From Halodesulfurarchaeum formicicum (GTDB lineage: Archaea > Halobacteriota > Halobacteria > Halobacteriales > Halobacteriaceae): 64,000 nt of DNA. The DNA is taken from the NCBI RefSeq assembly GCF_001886955.1, contig NZ_CP016804.1, positions 1,302,001 through 1,366,000 on the forward strand. The letters are read 5' to 3'. The number at the start of each line of letters is the position of its first letter. Within the stretch, counting starts at the first letter, position 1. Shown here piece after piece: positions 42,255 to 50,365 of the stretch. Both the position numbers and the translations under genes were made by a program. The notes beneath the pieces were generated by a model, which did not search any database, was not told where the DNA came from, and saw nothing but the letters and a program-made list of their open reading frames with translations.

Positions 42255-42907
42255 TCCGCTTCCTCGTCCGGGCCGGGGGTCTCGTGGCGAGTCACAGCGA
42301 GCGTGTCCGGATCCAGTTCGTAGTAGGAGTCCCAGGCCGGCGCGGCGGTAATCACGCGTGTGTCTCCGAAAGTCGTCTCCGTGTGCTGATGGTGGTGTCC
42401 AGTCAAACAGAGATCGGGTGAGAGCGCCGAGATGAGTTCATCGACCGGCCGACATCCAACGGCGTACTCCTCGTCGACGTCGGTCCCGTGTGGCGCTTCG
42501 TGGGTGAGCAACACATCGACCGAACCCACCCGTTTGAGGGCCTCGACGTCACCCCGGACAAAGTGTCGTCGCCGGTCGCCACGAAGCGCGGATCGGGGCT
42601 TCTCGTACTGGGTGGGTGCGAAATTGCCCGACAACCCGCCGATTCGCAGGCCCTGGAGTTCGACGGCGCGGCTATCGAGCAGCCGGGCGTTTCTGGTATT
42701 CCGGCTGCGGACCCGGCCATGTCGGAGCGCGTCAATCACGTCGAAATCCTCGTTGTTGCCCGCGATGAAGTAGGTCTCGACCGGCAGGTCATAGTAAAAG
42801 AGGTCCCCGAGCTGGAGGGCCACGTCCGGGTCTGCGGCCCGATAGGCGCGCATGAGGGCTGCACGGCGATCGGGCGTGTTCGCGTGGGCGTCACCCAGGA
42901 CGAGCAT
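42248..42907 (-). CDS. Calcineurin-like metallophosphoesterase
   Basis: 219 residues. LVLGDAHANTPDR (D-x-H), LQLGDLFYYDLP (GD), IAGNNEDFD (GNxE/H), LTHEAPHGTD and LTGHHHQH (GHxH) are the metal ligands in the expected order. Resembles MJ0912/YfcE-like small phosphodiesterases; the substrate is unknown. ATG 42907 (MLVLGDAHANT) is used; a longer frame lacks family sequence. TATA-like GGTTTTTC at 42934-42941. Confidence 0.9.
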   Translation of the reverse strand: MLVLGDAHANTPDRRAALMRAYRAADPDVALQLGDLFYYDLPVETYFIAGNNEDFDVIDALRHGRVRSRNTRNARLLDSRAVELQGLRIGGLSGNFAPTQYEKPRSALRGDRRRHFVRGDVEALKRVGSVDVLLTHEAPHGTDVDEEYAVGCRPVDELISALSPDLCLTGHHHQHTETTFGDTRVITAAPAWDSYYELDPDTLAVTRHETPGPDEEAEV

Positions 42908-42966
42908 TCGATTCCCTGTTGGAGCGCCCCCTTGAAAAACCGGGCGACAGGCCGGGCCCAAAACAG

Positions 42967-42972
42967 CTTTAA
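42967..42972 (+). promoter_or_regulatory. TATA-like element 230 nt upstream of dapA
   Basis: CTTTAA, 24-29 nt before the ATG of the possible leader ORF at 42996. It is the best promoter match between the phosphoesterase and dapA. Confidence 0.45.
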
Positions 42973-42995
42973 CCCTGGACGATCAGCCTTCGAGC

Positions 42996-43070
42996 ATGAT
43001 ACTCGCTTCCACCGGCGGTCACGGCGGAACTGGGGGCGAGTTTCGACCTGTTCTGAAACGTGGGCAGTGA
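42996..43070 (+). CDS. Possible 24-codon leader ORF of the lysine operon
   Basis: ATG 42996 to TGA 43068-43070, 24 residues, beginning MILASTGGHGGTGG and ending LKRGQ. It starts where a leaderless mRNA from the TATA at 42967-42972 would begin. Rich in Gly, with one Lys near its end, so not a Lys-run attenuator. It may simply be a chance ORF. Confidence 0.3.
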   Translation: MILASTGGHGGTGGEFRPVLKRGQ

Positions 43071-43093
43071 TCACATGGCTCGTTGCGGGTTCG

Positions 43094-43109
43094 GACCCCG
43101 TTTCGGGTC
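43094..43109 (+). promoter_or_regulatory. Hairpin in the dapA upstream region
   Basis: GACCC, loop CGTTTC, GGGTC. Its left arm can alternatively pair with GGGT at 43087-43090, so only one of the two hairpins can form at a time. Confidence 0.35.
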
Positions 43110-43202
43110 GTCTCCTATCCGGCGACCAGTAGTTGACTGGCCGCTCATCACTCGCCCGTATCAGCACACTAATGGAACACCCCACCGACCAACCGACCAC
43201 CA

Positions 43203-44093
43203 ATGACACACGATCTCACGACCGGCGTCTACCCGGCAATGACGACGCCGTTCCTCGAAGACGGAAGTATCGACCACGATCGACTCGCGGCGAACGCCAG
43301 TCGGCTCGAAGCAGCCGGCGTCGACGGCGTCGTCCCTGTGGGCTCGACTGGCGAAAGCGCCACGTTGACCCACCAGGAACACGTCGACGTCGTCGAGACA
43401 GTCGTCGAAGCTGTCGATGTGCCCGTGATCGCCGGGGCCGGAAGTAACGCGACCCACGAGGCCCTCGTCCTCGCCCGCGGAGCGGAGGATGCCGGGGCGG
43501 ACGGGCTCCTGCTCATCTCGCCGTACTACAACAAGCCCGAACCCGCCGGAATGGAGGCCCACTACCGCGCGATCGCGGACGAGGTCGACCTGCCACAGAT
43601 CATCTACAACGTCCCCTCGCGAACGGGCCGAAACATCGCCGTCGAGACGGCAGTGAACCTGGCGAGCCACGAGAACATCGTGGGTTACAAGGCCGCGAGT
43701 GGCGATCTCGGCCGAGTCAGCGAGGTCGCCCGGCGCACGGCCACCGAGGAGTTCTCGGTCCTCTCCGGTGACGACGGCCTGACCCTCCCGATCATTTCGG
43801 TCGGCGGCACAGGGGTCATCTCCGTCGCCGCGAACGTCGAACCCGAGCGCACCGTCGAACTGGTTCACGGTGCGCTCGATGGTGACTACGAGCAGGCCCG
43901 TGAGGTGCACCGGGAACTCGCCCCACTGGTCGACGCTCTCTTCGCCGAGACGAACCCGATCCCGGTCAAGGCCGCAATGGAGATCCGCGGACACGGCACG
44001 GGCCGGCTTCGCTCCCCGCTCTCGACGATCAGCCCGGAGAACCGCCGTGAACTCGAATCGGTCCTCGCGGACCTCGCGGAGGGGGCCGAATGA
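43203..44093 (+). CDS. dapA: 4-hydroxy-tetrahydrodipicolinate synthase
   Basis: Condenses pyruvate and aspartate semialdehyde, the first step to diaminopimelate and lysine. 296 residues. GSTGES at 47-52, Y136 in IIYNVPSRTG and the Schiff-base lysine K163 in GYKAAS are in place. First gene of a six-gene operon in which every junction is a 4-nt ATGA overlap. Confidence 0.96.
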   Translation: MTHDLTTGVYPAMTTPFLEDGSIDHDRLAANASRLEAAGVDGVVPVGSTGESATLTHQEHVDVVETVVEAVDVPVIAGAGSNATHEALVLARGAEDAGADGLLLISPYYNKPEPAGMEAHYRAIADEVDLPQIIYNVPSRTGRNIAVETAVNLASHENIVGYKAASGDLGRVSEVARRTATEEFSVLSGDDGLTLPIISVGGTGVISVAANVEPERTVELVHGALDGDYEQAREVHRELAPLVDALFAETNPIPVKAAMEIRGHGTGRLRSPLSTISPENRRELESVLADLAEGAE

Positions 44094-44872
44094 GCGAGGG
44101 CCGCCGAATCGGGGTCACCGGCGCGACCGGCCGGATGGGCCAGGCAGTCCGGGACGCAGCCGAAGAACGCGGGCTCACCGTCGCCTTCGCCGTGAACCGG
44201 GACGCCGACCCACAGCTGGAGAACGTGGAGCCGGCGCGTCGATTCGAGACCCTACTCACCGAGACCGAACCCGACGCAATCATCGACTTCACGGGCCCGG
44301 AGAGTGCTGTCGAGTACGTCACCCTGGCGGCCGAGGCCGGCGTTCCCATCGTGACTGGCACGACTGGCTTCGACGACGAGCAGCGGGCCGCCCTCGAGGC
44401 CGCCGGCGAGGAGAGTCCGGTCCTGCTGGGGGCGAACTTCGCCCGCGGGGTGCAGGCCCTGATCGACGCCGTGACGGCAGCCGTGGGGTCACTCTCGGAG
44501 TACGACATCGAACTGACCGAAACCCACCACAACGGCAAACGCGACGCCCCGTCCGGGACTGCCTCGCTGATTCTCGACCGGATCGACGAGGCCCGTGGCG
44601 AGCCCGCAGCGCGGGTGCACGGTCGTGAGGGCGAGGCCCCGCGGGAAGCCGGCGAGATCGGCGTTCACGCTCGCCGAGCCGGCGACATCACGGGCGAACA
44701 CGAGGTCCTGCTCGCAGGCAACCGAGAGACCCTCTCGCTTACTCACCGGGCCGGCTCACGCTCGGTCTTCGCAGAGGGAGCTCTCGACGCCGCGAGCTGG
44801 CTCGTCGACCAGGAACCGGGATTCTACCGATTTGCAGCGATCGCAGCGAAACTGAGCGAGACCGACCAATGA
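44090..44872 (+). CDS. dapB: 4-hydroxy-tetrahydrodipicolinate reductase
   Basis: 260 residues. The N-terminal Rossmann motif is GVTGATGRMGQAV (4-16); the active site HHNGKRDAPSGTA lies at about 145-157, with the catalytic His and Lys. Reduces the DapA product with NAD(P)H. ATGA overlaps with dapA and dapD. Confidence 0.96.
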   Translation: MSEGRRIGVTGATGRMGQAVRDAAEERGLTVAFAVNRDADPQLENVEPARRFETLLTETEPDAIIDFTGPESAVEYVTLAAEAGVPIVTGTTGFDDEQRAALEAAGEESPVLLGANFARGVQALIDAVTAAVGSLSEYDIELTETHHNGKRDAPSGTASLILDRIDEARGEPAARVHGREGEAPREAGEIGVHARRAGDITGEHEVLLAGNRETLSLTHRAGSRSVFAEGALDAASWLVDQEPGFYRFAAIAAKLSETDQ

Positions 44873-45699
44873 CGCTGGAAGCCGACATCACCGACCTCAA
44901 GCATCGCTACGATTCGGGCGAGGTAACGGAACTGGGCGCGGACGAACGCGAGGTACTTGCGGAGTTCCTCGCCGCCCTCGAAGCGGGCGAAATTCGGGCC
45001 GCCGAACCCCGCAACGGCGGCTGGGAAGCCGTCGAGTGGGTCAAGACCGGAATTCTGCTCAACTTCTCGCTCCGGGAGATCGAGCCCCGGACCTACGGCG
45101 ACGTGACCTACCACGACGTGCTGGGACTCCGAGAAACCGCTGATCTGGGCGAGCGCGGCACCCGGAACACGCCCAATGGCACCACAATTCGCCGCGGAGC
45201 CTACGTCGGCAGCGACGCGATCCTGATGAGCCCAAGTTTCGTCAACATCGGCGCGTACGTGGGCGACGGCACGCTGGTCGACTCGGCGAACACGGTCGGT
45301 TCGTGTGCCCAGATCGGCGAGAACGTCAAGCTTGGCGGAAACACGCTGATCGGCGGAGTCTTGGAACCTGTCGAGGACACGCCGGTCGTCATCGAAGACG
45401 ACGTCTCCCTGGGTGCCGGCACCCGGGTAACCTCCGGATTCGTCGTCGGCGAGGGGAGTGTCGTCGGCGAGAACACGCTTTTGAGCCCCAGAGTACCGGT
45501 CTATGACCTGGTCGAGGAAGAGATCCGCTACGGCGAACTGCCGCCAAACCGGCGAGCATTCACCCGCTTTGTCGAATCCAGCGTGGGCGATCACGAACTG
45601 TTCAGCGACGGCGCGTACAAGCCCGCGGTGGTTGCCATGGACATCGAGGCCGAAACACGGGACGCAACCCAGCGCGAGGCGGAGCTTCGAAGTTCATGA
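44869..45699 (+). CDS. dapD: Tetrahydrodipicolinate N-succinyltransferase
   Basis: 276 residues. A central left-handed beta-helix of hexapeptide repeats (SDAILMSPSFVNIGAYVGDG; CAQIGENVKLGGNTLIGG; VIEDDVSLGAGTRV) defines DapD. Uses succinyl-CoA, so the operon encodes the succinylase branch of the DAP pathway rather than the aminotransferase or acetylase branch. Coupled to dapB and lysA. Confidence 0.96.
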   Translation: MTLEADITDLKHRYDSGEVTELGADEREVLAEFLAALEAGEIRAAEPRNGGWEAVEWVKTGILLNFSLREIEPRTYGDVTYHDVLGLRETADLGERGTRNTPNGTTIRRGAYVGSDAILMSPSFVNIGAYVGDGTLVDSANTVGSCAQIGENVKLGGNTLIGGVLEPVEDTPVVIEDDVSLGAGTRVTSGFVVGEGSVVGENTLLSPRVPVYDLVEEEIRYGELPPNRRAFTRFVESSVGDHELFSDGAYKPAVVAMDIEAETRDATQREAELRSS

Positions 45700-46922
45700 C
45701 CGGACCGACCGTTCGCCGACTTGACGACTGGGACCGAGACCCGCTGCAGGAGATCGCCGAAACCCACGGGACCCCAGCTTACGTCATCGACCTGGACCGG
45801 GTCCGGGAGAACCTGGACCGGTTGCAGACGGCGTTTCCGGACGCCAGACTGCTGTACGCTGTCAAGGCCAATGCCGGCCGGGCAGTTCTGCAGACACTTG
45901 CAGACGCTGGTGTCGGCGCCGAGTGTGCCTCCATCGGGGAGGTGAGCCGGGCGCTTGAAGCCGGCTTCGACCCCGCCGACGTGCAGTACACCCCGGTCAA
46001 CGCGCCAGCCCGAGACCTCGATGGCCTCCTGATCGATGGCGGCGGGACGATCACCATCACCGTCGACGCGATGGACACCATCGACCGCCTCGCCGAGCGT
46101 GGCTTTACCGGGGACATCGCGATCCGAATCCACCCAGGGACAGGTGCTGGCCACAGCGACGCAGTCGCGACCGGCGCGGACGCCAAGTTCGGGATCCCGG
46201 TCGATCGGGTCCCGGAGGCGGTTGCGGCCGCGACCGAGCGAGGATTCGATGTGGTCGGCCTGCACGCCCACGCCGGGAGCGGCATCTTGAACGACGGACT
46301 GGCGGCCCACCAAGAGGTCATCGAGACGATCGCGTCGGTCGCGACGGACCTGGACACCGACCTGGAGTTCGTCGACGTGGGCGGCGGGTTCGGCGTTCCG
46401 TATCGGCCCGACGAAGAACCGCTCGACCTGGACGCGATCGCGACCGCAACCCGAGAAGCTCTCTCGGAAGTCGACGCCGAGCTCCGTATCGAACCGGGCC
46501 GCTATCTGGTCGCCGACGCCGGGGTCCTCCTGGCCCGGGTCAACACCGTCAAGCCGGCCGGCGACGGCGTCCTGGCTGGCGTCGACGCGGGCATGACCGA
46601 TCTGCTCCGACCGGCCCTGTATGACGCCTACCACCCGATCAGGTCACTCAGCGAGGACCGGGCCGGAGAGAGGGAGACGGTCTCGGTCGTCGGCCCGATC
46701 TGTGAGAGTACCGACGTGCTCGCCCGGGACCGACGTCTCCCGAAGCCAGAGCGAGGTGAGCTGTACGCACTCGGCTTCACCGGCGCCTACGGCATCGAGA
46801 TGGCGAGCCAGTACAACAGCCGGCCGCGAGCACCCGTGATCGCCATGGAAGACGGCGCGACCGAACTCGTCAGACGCCGGGAAACTGTCGAGGACGTGAT
46901 CGACTCGGAGGTGGACAGATGA
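45696..46922 (+). CDS. lysA: Diaminopimelate decarboxylase
   Basis: 408 residues, fold-III PLP enzyme. The PLP lysine is in LLYAVKANAG (about 50-59). GLHAHAGSG (about 188-196), VGGGFGVPY and PGRYLVADAG follow, then the substrate cysteine region GPICESTDVLARD (about 330-342). Converts meso-DAP to lysine. It lies before the epimerase that makes its substrate, but all are cotranscribed. Confidence 0.96.
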   Translation: MTGPTVRRLDDWDRDPLQEIAETHGTPAYVIDLDRVRENLDRLQTAFPDARLLYAVKANAGRAVLQTLADAGVGAECASIGEVSRALEAGFDPADVQYTPVNAPARDLDGLLIDGGGTITITVDAMDTIDRLAERGFTGDIAIRIHPGTGAGHSDAVATGADAKFGIPVDRVPEAVAAATERGFDVVGLHAHAGSGILNDGLAAHQEVIETIASVATDLDTDLEFVDVGGGFGVPYRPDEEPLDLDAIATATREALSEVDAELRIEPGRYLVADAGVLLARVNTVKPAGDGVLAGVDAGMTDLLRPALYDAYHPIRSLSEDRAGERETVSVVGPICESTDVLARDRRLPKPERGELYALGFTGAYGIEMASQYNSRPRAPVIAMEDGATELVRRRETVEDVIDSEVDR

Positions 46923-47746
46923 ACGTTCCCTATCGCCAGTACCACGGGACGGGCAACGCATTCGCGGTCGTCGAAGCCGCGGCTCTGGAGACCGACCGGG
47001 CGGCGTTTGCGCAGTCGGCCTGTGCGGAGTTGGGGGTGGATGGGATCCTCTTTCTGGAACTCGATCCCGAAACCGATCCCACCCGGGTCGGCTTCACACT
47101 CTACCAGCCGGACGGCAGCACGGCCGAGATGTGTGGCAACGGAGCCAGGGTGGCCGCCCGGTGGGCCCACGAACAGACTGGAAATCGAAAGTTTCGCCTC
47201 GACACCCCGGCCGGGGACCGACTCGCGGACGTTGATGCGGACCAGACCAACGTGACCGTCGAGATGGGCGAACCGACCTTCGAGCCGGCCGAAATCCCCG
47301 TGGAATCGGAGGGACCGATGATCGAGGAGCCCTTCGAGGGGCTGACGATCTCGGCTGTCAACACGGGTGTGCCCCACGCGGTGGCGTTCCTCCGGTCGGT
47401 CGAGGAGGTTGCCCTGGAGGCCATGGCCCAGCCGATCCGCTACGCGGATGAATTTCCGGCGGGCACGAACGTCACGGTTGCCGAGTACGTCGGGCCCAAC
47501 GAGTTCAGACAGCGCACCTACGAGCGGGGCGTCGAGGGTGAGACCCAGTCCTGTGGGACCGGCGCAGTCGCGATCGCCGCCGTCGCCGTCAGACAGGAAC
47601 TGGCCGAGGCTGGAACGCCGATCGAGGTGTCGCCACCGGGCGGCACGCTGACGGTGACCGTCCCGACAGACGGGCCAGCCACGCTTGCGGGCCCAACGGT
47701 CTTCGAGCGCGAGGGAACGGTCGAGTTCGAGGGGGCGAACCGATGA
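46919..47746 (+). CDS. dapF: Diaminopimelate epimerase
   Basis: 275 residues. The catalytic cysteine pair is C72 (MCGNGARV) and C212 (SCGTGAVA), in the two mirror-related halves. Interconverts LL- and meso-DAP. ATGA overlaps on both sides. Confidence 0.97.
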   Translation: MNVPYRQYHGTGNAFAVVEAAALETDRAAFAQSACAELGVDGILFLELDPETDPTRVGFTLYQPDGSTAEMCGNGARVAARWAHEQTGNRKFRLDTPAGDRLADVDADQTNVTVEMGEPTFEPAEIPVESEGPMIEEPFEGLTISAVNTGVPHAVAFLRSVEEVALEAMAQPIRYADEFPAGTNVTVAEYVGPNEFRQRTYERGVEGETQSCGTGAVAIAAVAVRQELAEAGTPIEVSPPGGTLTVTVPTDGPATLAGPTVFEREGTVEFEGANR

Positions 47747-48816
47747 GCTTCGACCCGATCAAGTTCCTCGAAACGGCCGTCGAAACTCCCTCGACCGAGT
47801 CGGTCACGGCAATGCGGGAACTGGTCCGGGAGACTTTGGAAGCGAACGGTGAAACAGTCAGGATCGACGACGCCGGAAACCTGCTGGCCGAGAAAGGGAG
47901 CGAAGAGCCACGGATCGTTCTCAACACGCACCTGGACACCGTCCCGCCCCACCACCCGCTCGAACGGACCGAGACGGAGATCCGGGGGCGAGGGTCCTGC
48001 GACGCGAAGGGGCCACTCGCGGCGATGCTCGCGGCCTTCATTCGCACGGAGCCCGAAACGGGTCGGCTGACCCTCGCGCTCACGCCCGACGAGGAACAGG
48101 AGTCGACCGGCGCAGCGGCGCTCGAACTGGACGCAGACGGTTTCATCGTGGGCGAACCGACCGGGCTCGACGTATGTGTGGCCGCCAGGGGCCGATTTCA
48201 GGGGACGGTACGCCTGGGTGGGCGGGGCGCTCACGCAGCCACGCCCGAATCGGGCGTGAACGCCATCTCGGGACTCAAAGAGGCGATCGCGGGCCTGGAG
48301 AGCTACGACGCCGAACACGGGCCCGCGACCCATCCACGGCTCGGGGCCCCCACACTGACCCCCACGCTCGTCTCTGGGGGCGAAGCCACCAACCGGATCC
48401 CGTCGGAAGCAACTCTCACAATCGATCGACGGAGCGTGCCGCCCGAGCGGGCACCCGAGTTCTTCGAGTCGCTCCAGGCACACTTGCGCTCGGTCGTCCC
48501 CGAAGATCTCACCGTCGCGGTCGAGCCGGCCGAGCGGGAGACCCCGTTTCTGGAAGGGTTCGAGACGGATTCCGACGCGGCGGTCAGTCAGGCGCTGGTC
48601 GCTGCCGGCGCGGGCGAACCTCGAACCTTCGGAGCCGCGACCGAGGCCGCCTATTTTGCGGCGGTCGCGCCGACTGTGGTCTTTGGGCCGGGCGTGCTGG
48701 CCGACGAACAGGGGCCGGTCGCGCACGGCGAGCGGGAGTACGTCTCGATCGACGCCGTCCGGCGGGCCGGAACGATCCTCACCGAGGGACTCGAGACGCT
48801 TCTCGTGGCCGGATAA
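47743..48816 (+). CDS. dapE: M20-family succinyl-diaminopimelate desuccinylase
   Basis: 357 residues. LNTHLDTVPP (about 62-71), CDAKGPLAAML (about 86-96, bridging Asp) and TPDEEQESTG (about 108-117, catalytic Glu) are the M20 di-zinc motifs; GGEATNRIPSEATLTID is in the lid domain. Its position as last gene of a succinylase-type dap operon makes DapE the likely role. The succinyl-DAP aminotransferase (DapC) is missing from the cluster and must be encoded elsewhere. Its TAA abuts the purB TAA as TAATTA. Confidence 0.9.
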   Translation: MSFDPIKFLETAVETPSTESVTAMRELVRETLEANGETVRIDDAGNLLAEKGSEEPRIVLNTHLDTVPPHHPLERTETEIRGRGSCDAKGPLAAMLAAFIRTEPETGRLTLALTPDEEQESTGAAALELDADGFIVGEPTGLDVCVAARGRFQGTVRLGGRGAHAATPESGVNAISGLKEAIAGLESYDAEHGPATHPRLGAPTLTPTLVSGGEATNRIPSEATLTIDRRSVPPERAPEFFESLQAHLRSVVPEDLTVAVEPAERETPFLEGFETDSDAAVSQALVAAGAGEPRTFGAATEAAYFAAVAPTVVFGPGVLADEQGPVAHGEREYVSIDAVRRAGTILTEGLETLLVAG

Positions 48817-50196
48817 TTACGCGTCTCGTGCGAGCGAGGCGGCGATGCCGGTGTACGATTCCGGGGTGAGCGAACGGAGCGTTTCTTTCGTCGAGGCATC
48901 GACGTCAAGGTCCTCGATGAGCGCCTCGAAGTCCGCCATGGTGACGGATTCGCCACGGGTGGCTTCCTTCACCAGTTCGTAGGCGTCCGGATTCCCCTCG
49001 CGCCGGAGGACCGTCTGGATCGCCTCCCCGATCACCGCCGGATTGGCCTGGAGGTCCTCGGCCATGACCGACTCGCGGGGCACGACCTTCGCCAGGCCGG
49101 TCTCGAGTTTCACGTAGCCCAAAAGCGAATGGGCGAGTGCGACCCCCATGTTCCGTTTGACCGTCGAGTCCGAGAGGTCCCGCTGCATGCGGGAGGTCGT
49201 GATGGTCTCCGCGAGGAAGCCCAAATCGCTGTTGGCCCGCGAGAGGTTGCCCTCGCTGTTCTCGAAGTCGATCGGGTTGACCTTGTGGGGCATCGTCGAG
49301 GAACCCGTCTCGCCCGCCGCGGCTTCCTGGCCCAGATAGCCCCGGCTCACGTACTGCCAGGCATCTTGATCGAGATCGATCAGCACCCGATTGACACGGG
49401 CCAGCGCGTCGAAAAGCGTCGCCAGGTCGTCGCCGGGATTGATCTGGGTCGTCGGCTGCAGGTAGGAGAGTCCCAGATCCGTGACGAACTCGCGGGCAAA
49501 GGCCGGCCAGTCGACGTCGGGGTAGGCCACGGCGTGGGCCGCGAACGTCCCGGTCGCCCCGCCGAGTTTGCCCGCGAGCGAGTCTGTCGCCGCTTCGACG
49601 GCCGCGATTCCCTGGCCCACGCGGGCGGCGTACACCGCCATCTCCTTGCCGAAAGTCGTCGGCGTTGCCGGCTGGCCGTGGGTTCGGGCAAGCATCGGGA
49701 GATCTGCATGTGCGTGTGCAAACTCGGTCAGTTCCTCACGAATCGCCCGCAGTCGAGGCAGTAACACCGACTCCATGGCGTCCCGGATCAGCATGCGGTA
49801 GGCCAGGTTGGTGACGTCCTCGCTCGTCAGGCCAAAGTGCAACCAGGGATGGACCCGTTCGGGTGTGGCCTCCCGCAGATAGTACTCGACGGCCTTGACG
49901 TCGTGGTTGGTCGCGGCATACCCCTTGGCCCCGGTCGTCTCGATGGCCTTGATCAACTCGGCGTCCGACTCATCAAAGTCCCGATAGCAGTCCCGCATCG
50001 ACGCCCGGAGGTCGGGATCGATCTCGACGGGGGTCGCCTGGAGATCAGCGAGGGCGATAGTGTACTCTACCTCGACGGTCACGCGGGCACGCTGCAGCGC
50101 CGCTTCGCTCACGTACTCGACGAGCGGAGCAGTACGGTCGGCGTACCGGCCGTCGAGCGGCGAGACGGCCCAGAGCGGGCCACGATCGTTTGACAT
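48817..50196 (-). CDS. purB: Adenylosuccinate lyase
   Basis: 459 residues. Acts twice in purine synthesis (SAICAR to AICAR, adenylosuccinate to AMP). The superfamily signature GSSTMPHKVNPIDFEN (about 287-302) and the catalytic-His regions TRTHGQPATPTTFGKE and HFGLTSEDVTN are present. ATG 50196 (MSNDRGPLWAVSPLDGRY) is the family start. TATA-like TCTTAA at 50222-50227. Confidence 0.97.
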   Translation of the reverse strand: MSNDRGPLWAVSPLDGRYADRTAPLVEYVSEAALQRARVTVEVEYTIALADLQATPVEIDPDLRASMRDCYRDFDESDAELIKAIETTGAKGYAATNHDVKAVEYYLREATPERVHPWLHFGLTSEDVTNLAYRMLIRDAMESVLLPRLRAIREELTEFAHAHADLPMLARTHGQPATPTTFGKEMAVYAARVGQGIAAVEAATDSLAGKLGGATGTFAAHAVAYPDVDWPAFAREFVTDLGLSYLQPTTQINPGDDLATLFDALARVNRVLIDLDQDAWQYVSRGYLGQEAAAGETGSSTMPHKVNPIDFENSEGNLSRANSDLGFLAETITTSRMQRDLSDSTVKRNMGVALAHSLLGYVKLETGLAKVVPRESVMAEDLQANPAVIGEAIQTVLRREGNPDAYELVKEATRGESVTMADFEALIEDLDVDASTKETLRSLTPESYTGIAASLARDA

Positions 50197-50221
50197 GTGT
50201 CGGTGTGGCCGCGGTCGCCGG

Positions 50222-50227
50222 TTAAGA
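50222..50227 (-). promoter_or_regulatory. TATA-like element for purB
   Basis: TCTTAA on the minus strand, 26-31 nt before the purB ATG. The 169-nt gap to purNH is a divergent promoter region for two purine genes. Confidence 0.5.
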
Positions 50228-50365
50228 ATGTCGGTCGAGTCGTTCCACGTTCGTGAATACATTCGTCCCGTTTCACGCCTGGAGCCACGGAGATATGCAC
50301 GAGAGTGTATAATCGTTCGCGGAGGGACCACAACGATTTTGCGAATGCGCGCCGGGCTATCCAGT

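Larger units (their letters stand above)
42908..43202. other. 295-nt intergenic region upstream of dapA
   Basis: Divergent region between the phosphoesterase and the lysine operon. On the plus strand it carries a TATA-like CTTTAA (42967-42972), a possible 24-codon ORF (42996-43070), and three small hairpins (43087-43098, 43094-43109, 43126-43140), the first two mutually exclusive. dapA itself has only a weak TATA-like ACACTAAT (about 43166-43173) and no Shine-Dalgarno. No tRNA or known riboswitch fold was recognised. Confidence 0.5.

Noticed and set aside
43081-43110. tRNA T-arm-like sequence (GGGTTCGGACCC) upstream of dapA
   Set aside because: No D-arm, anticodon arm or acceptor stem can be folded around it, so it is not a tRNA gene.
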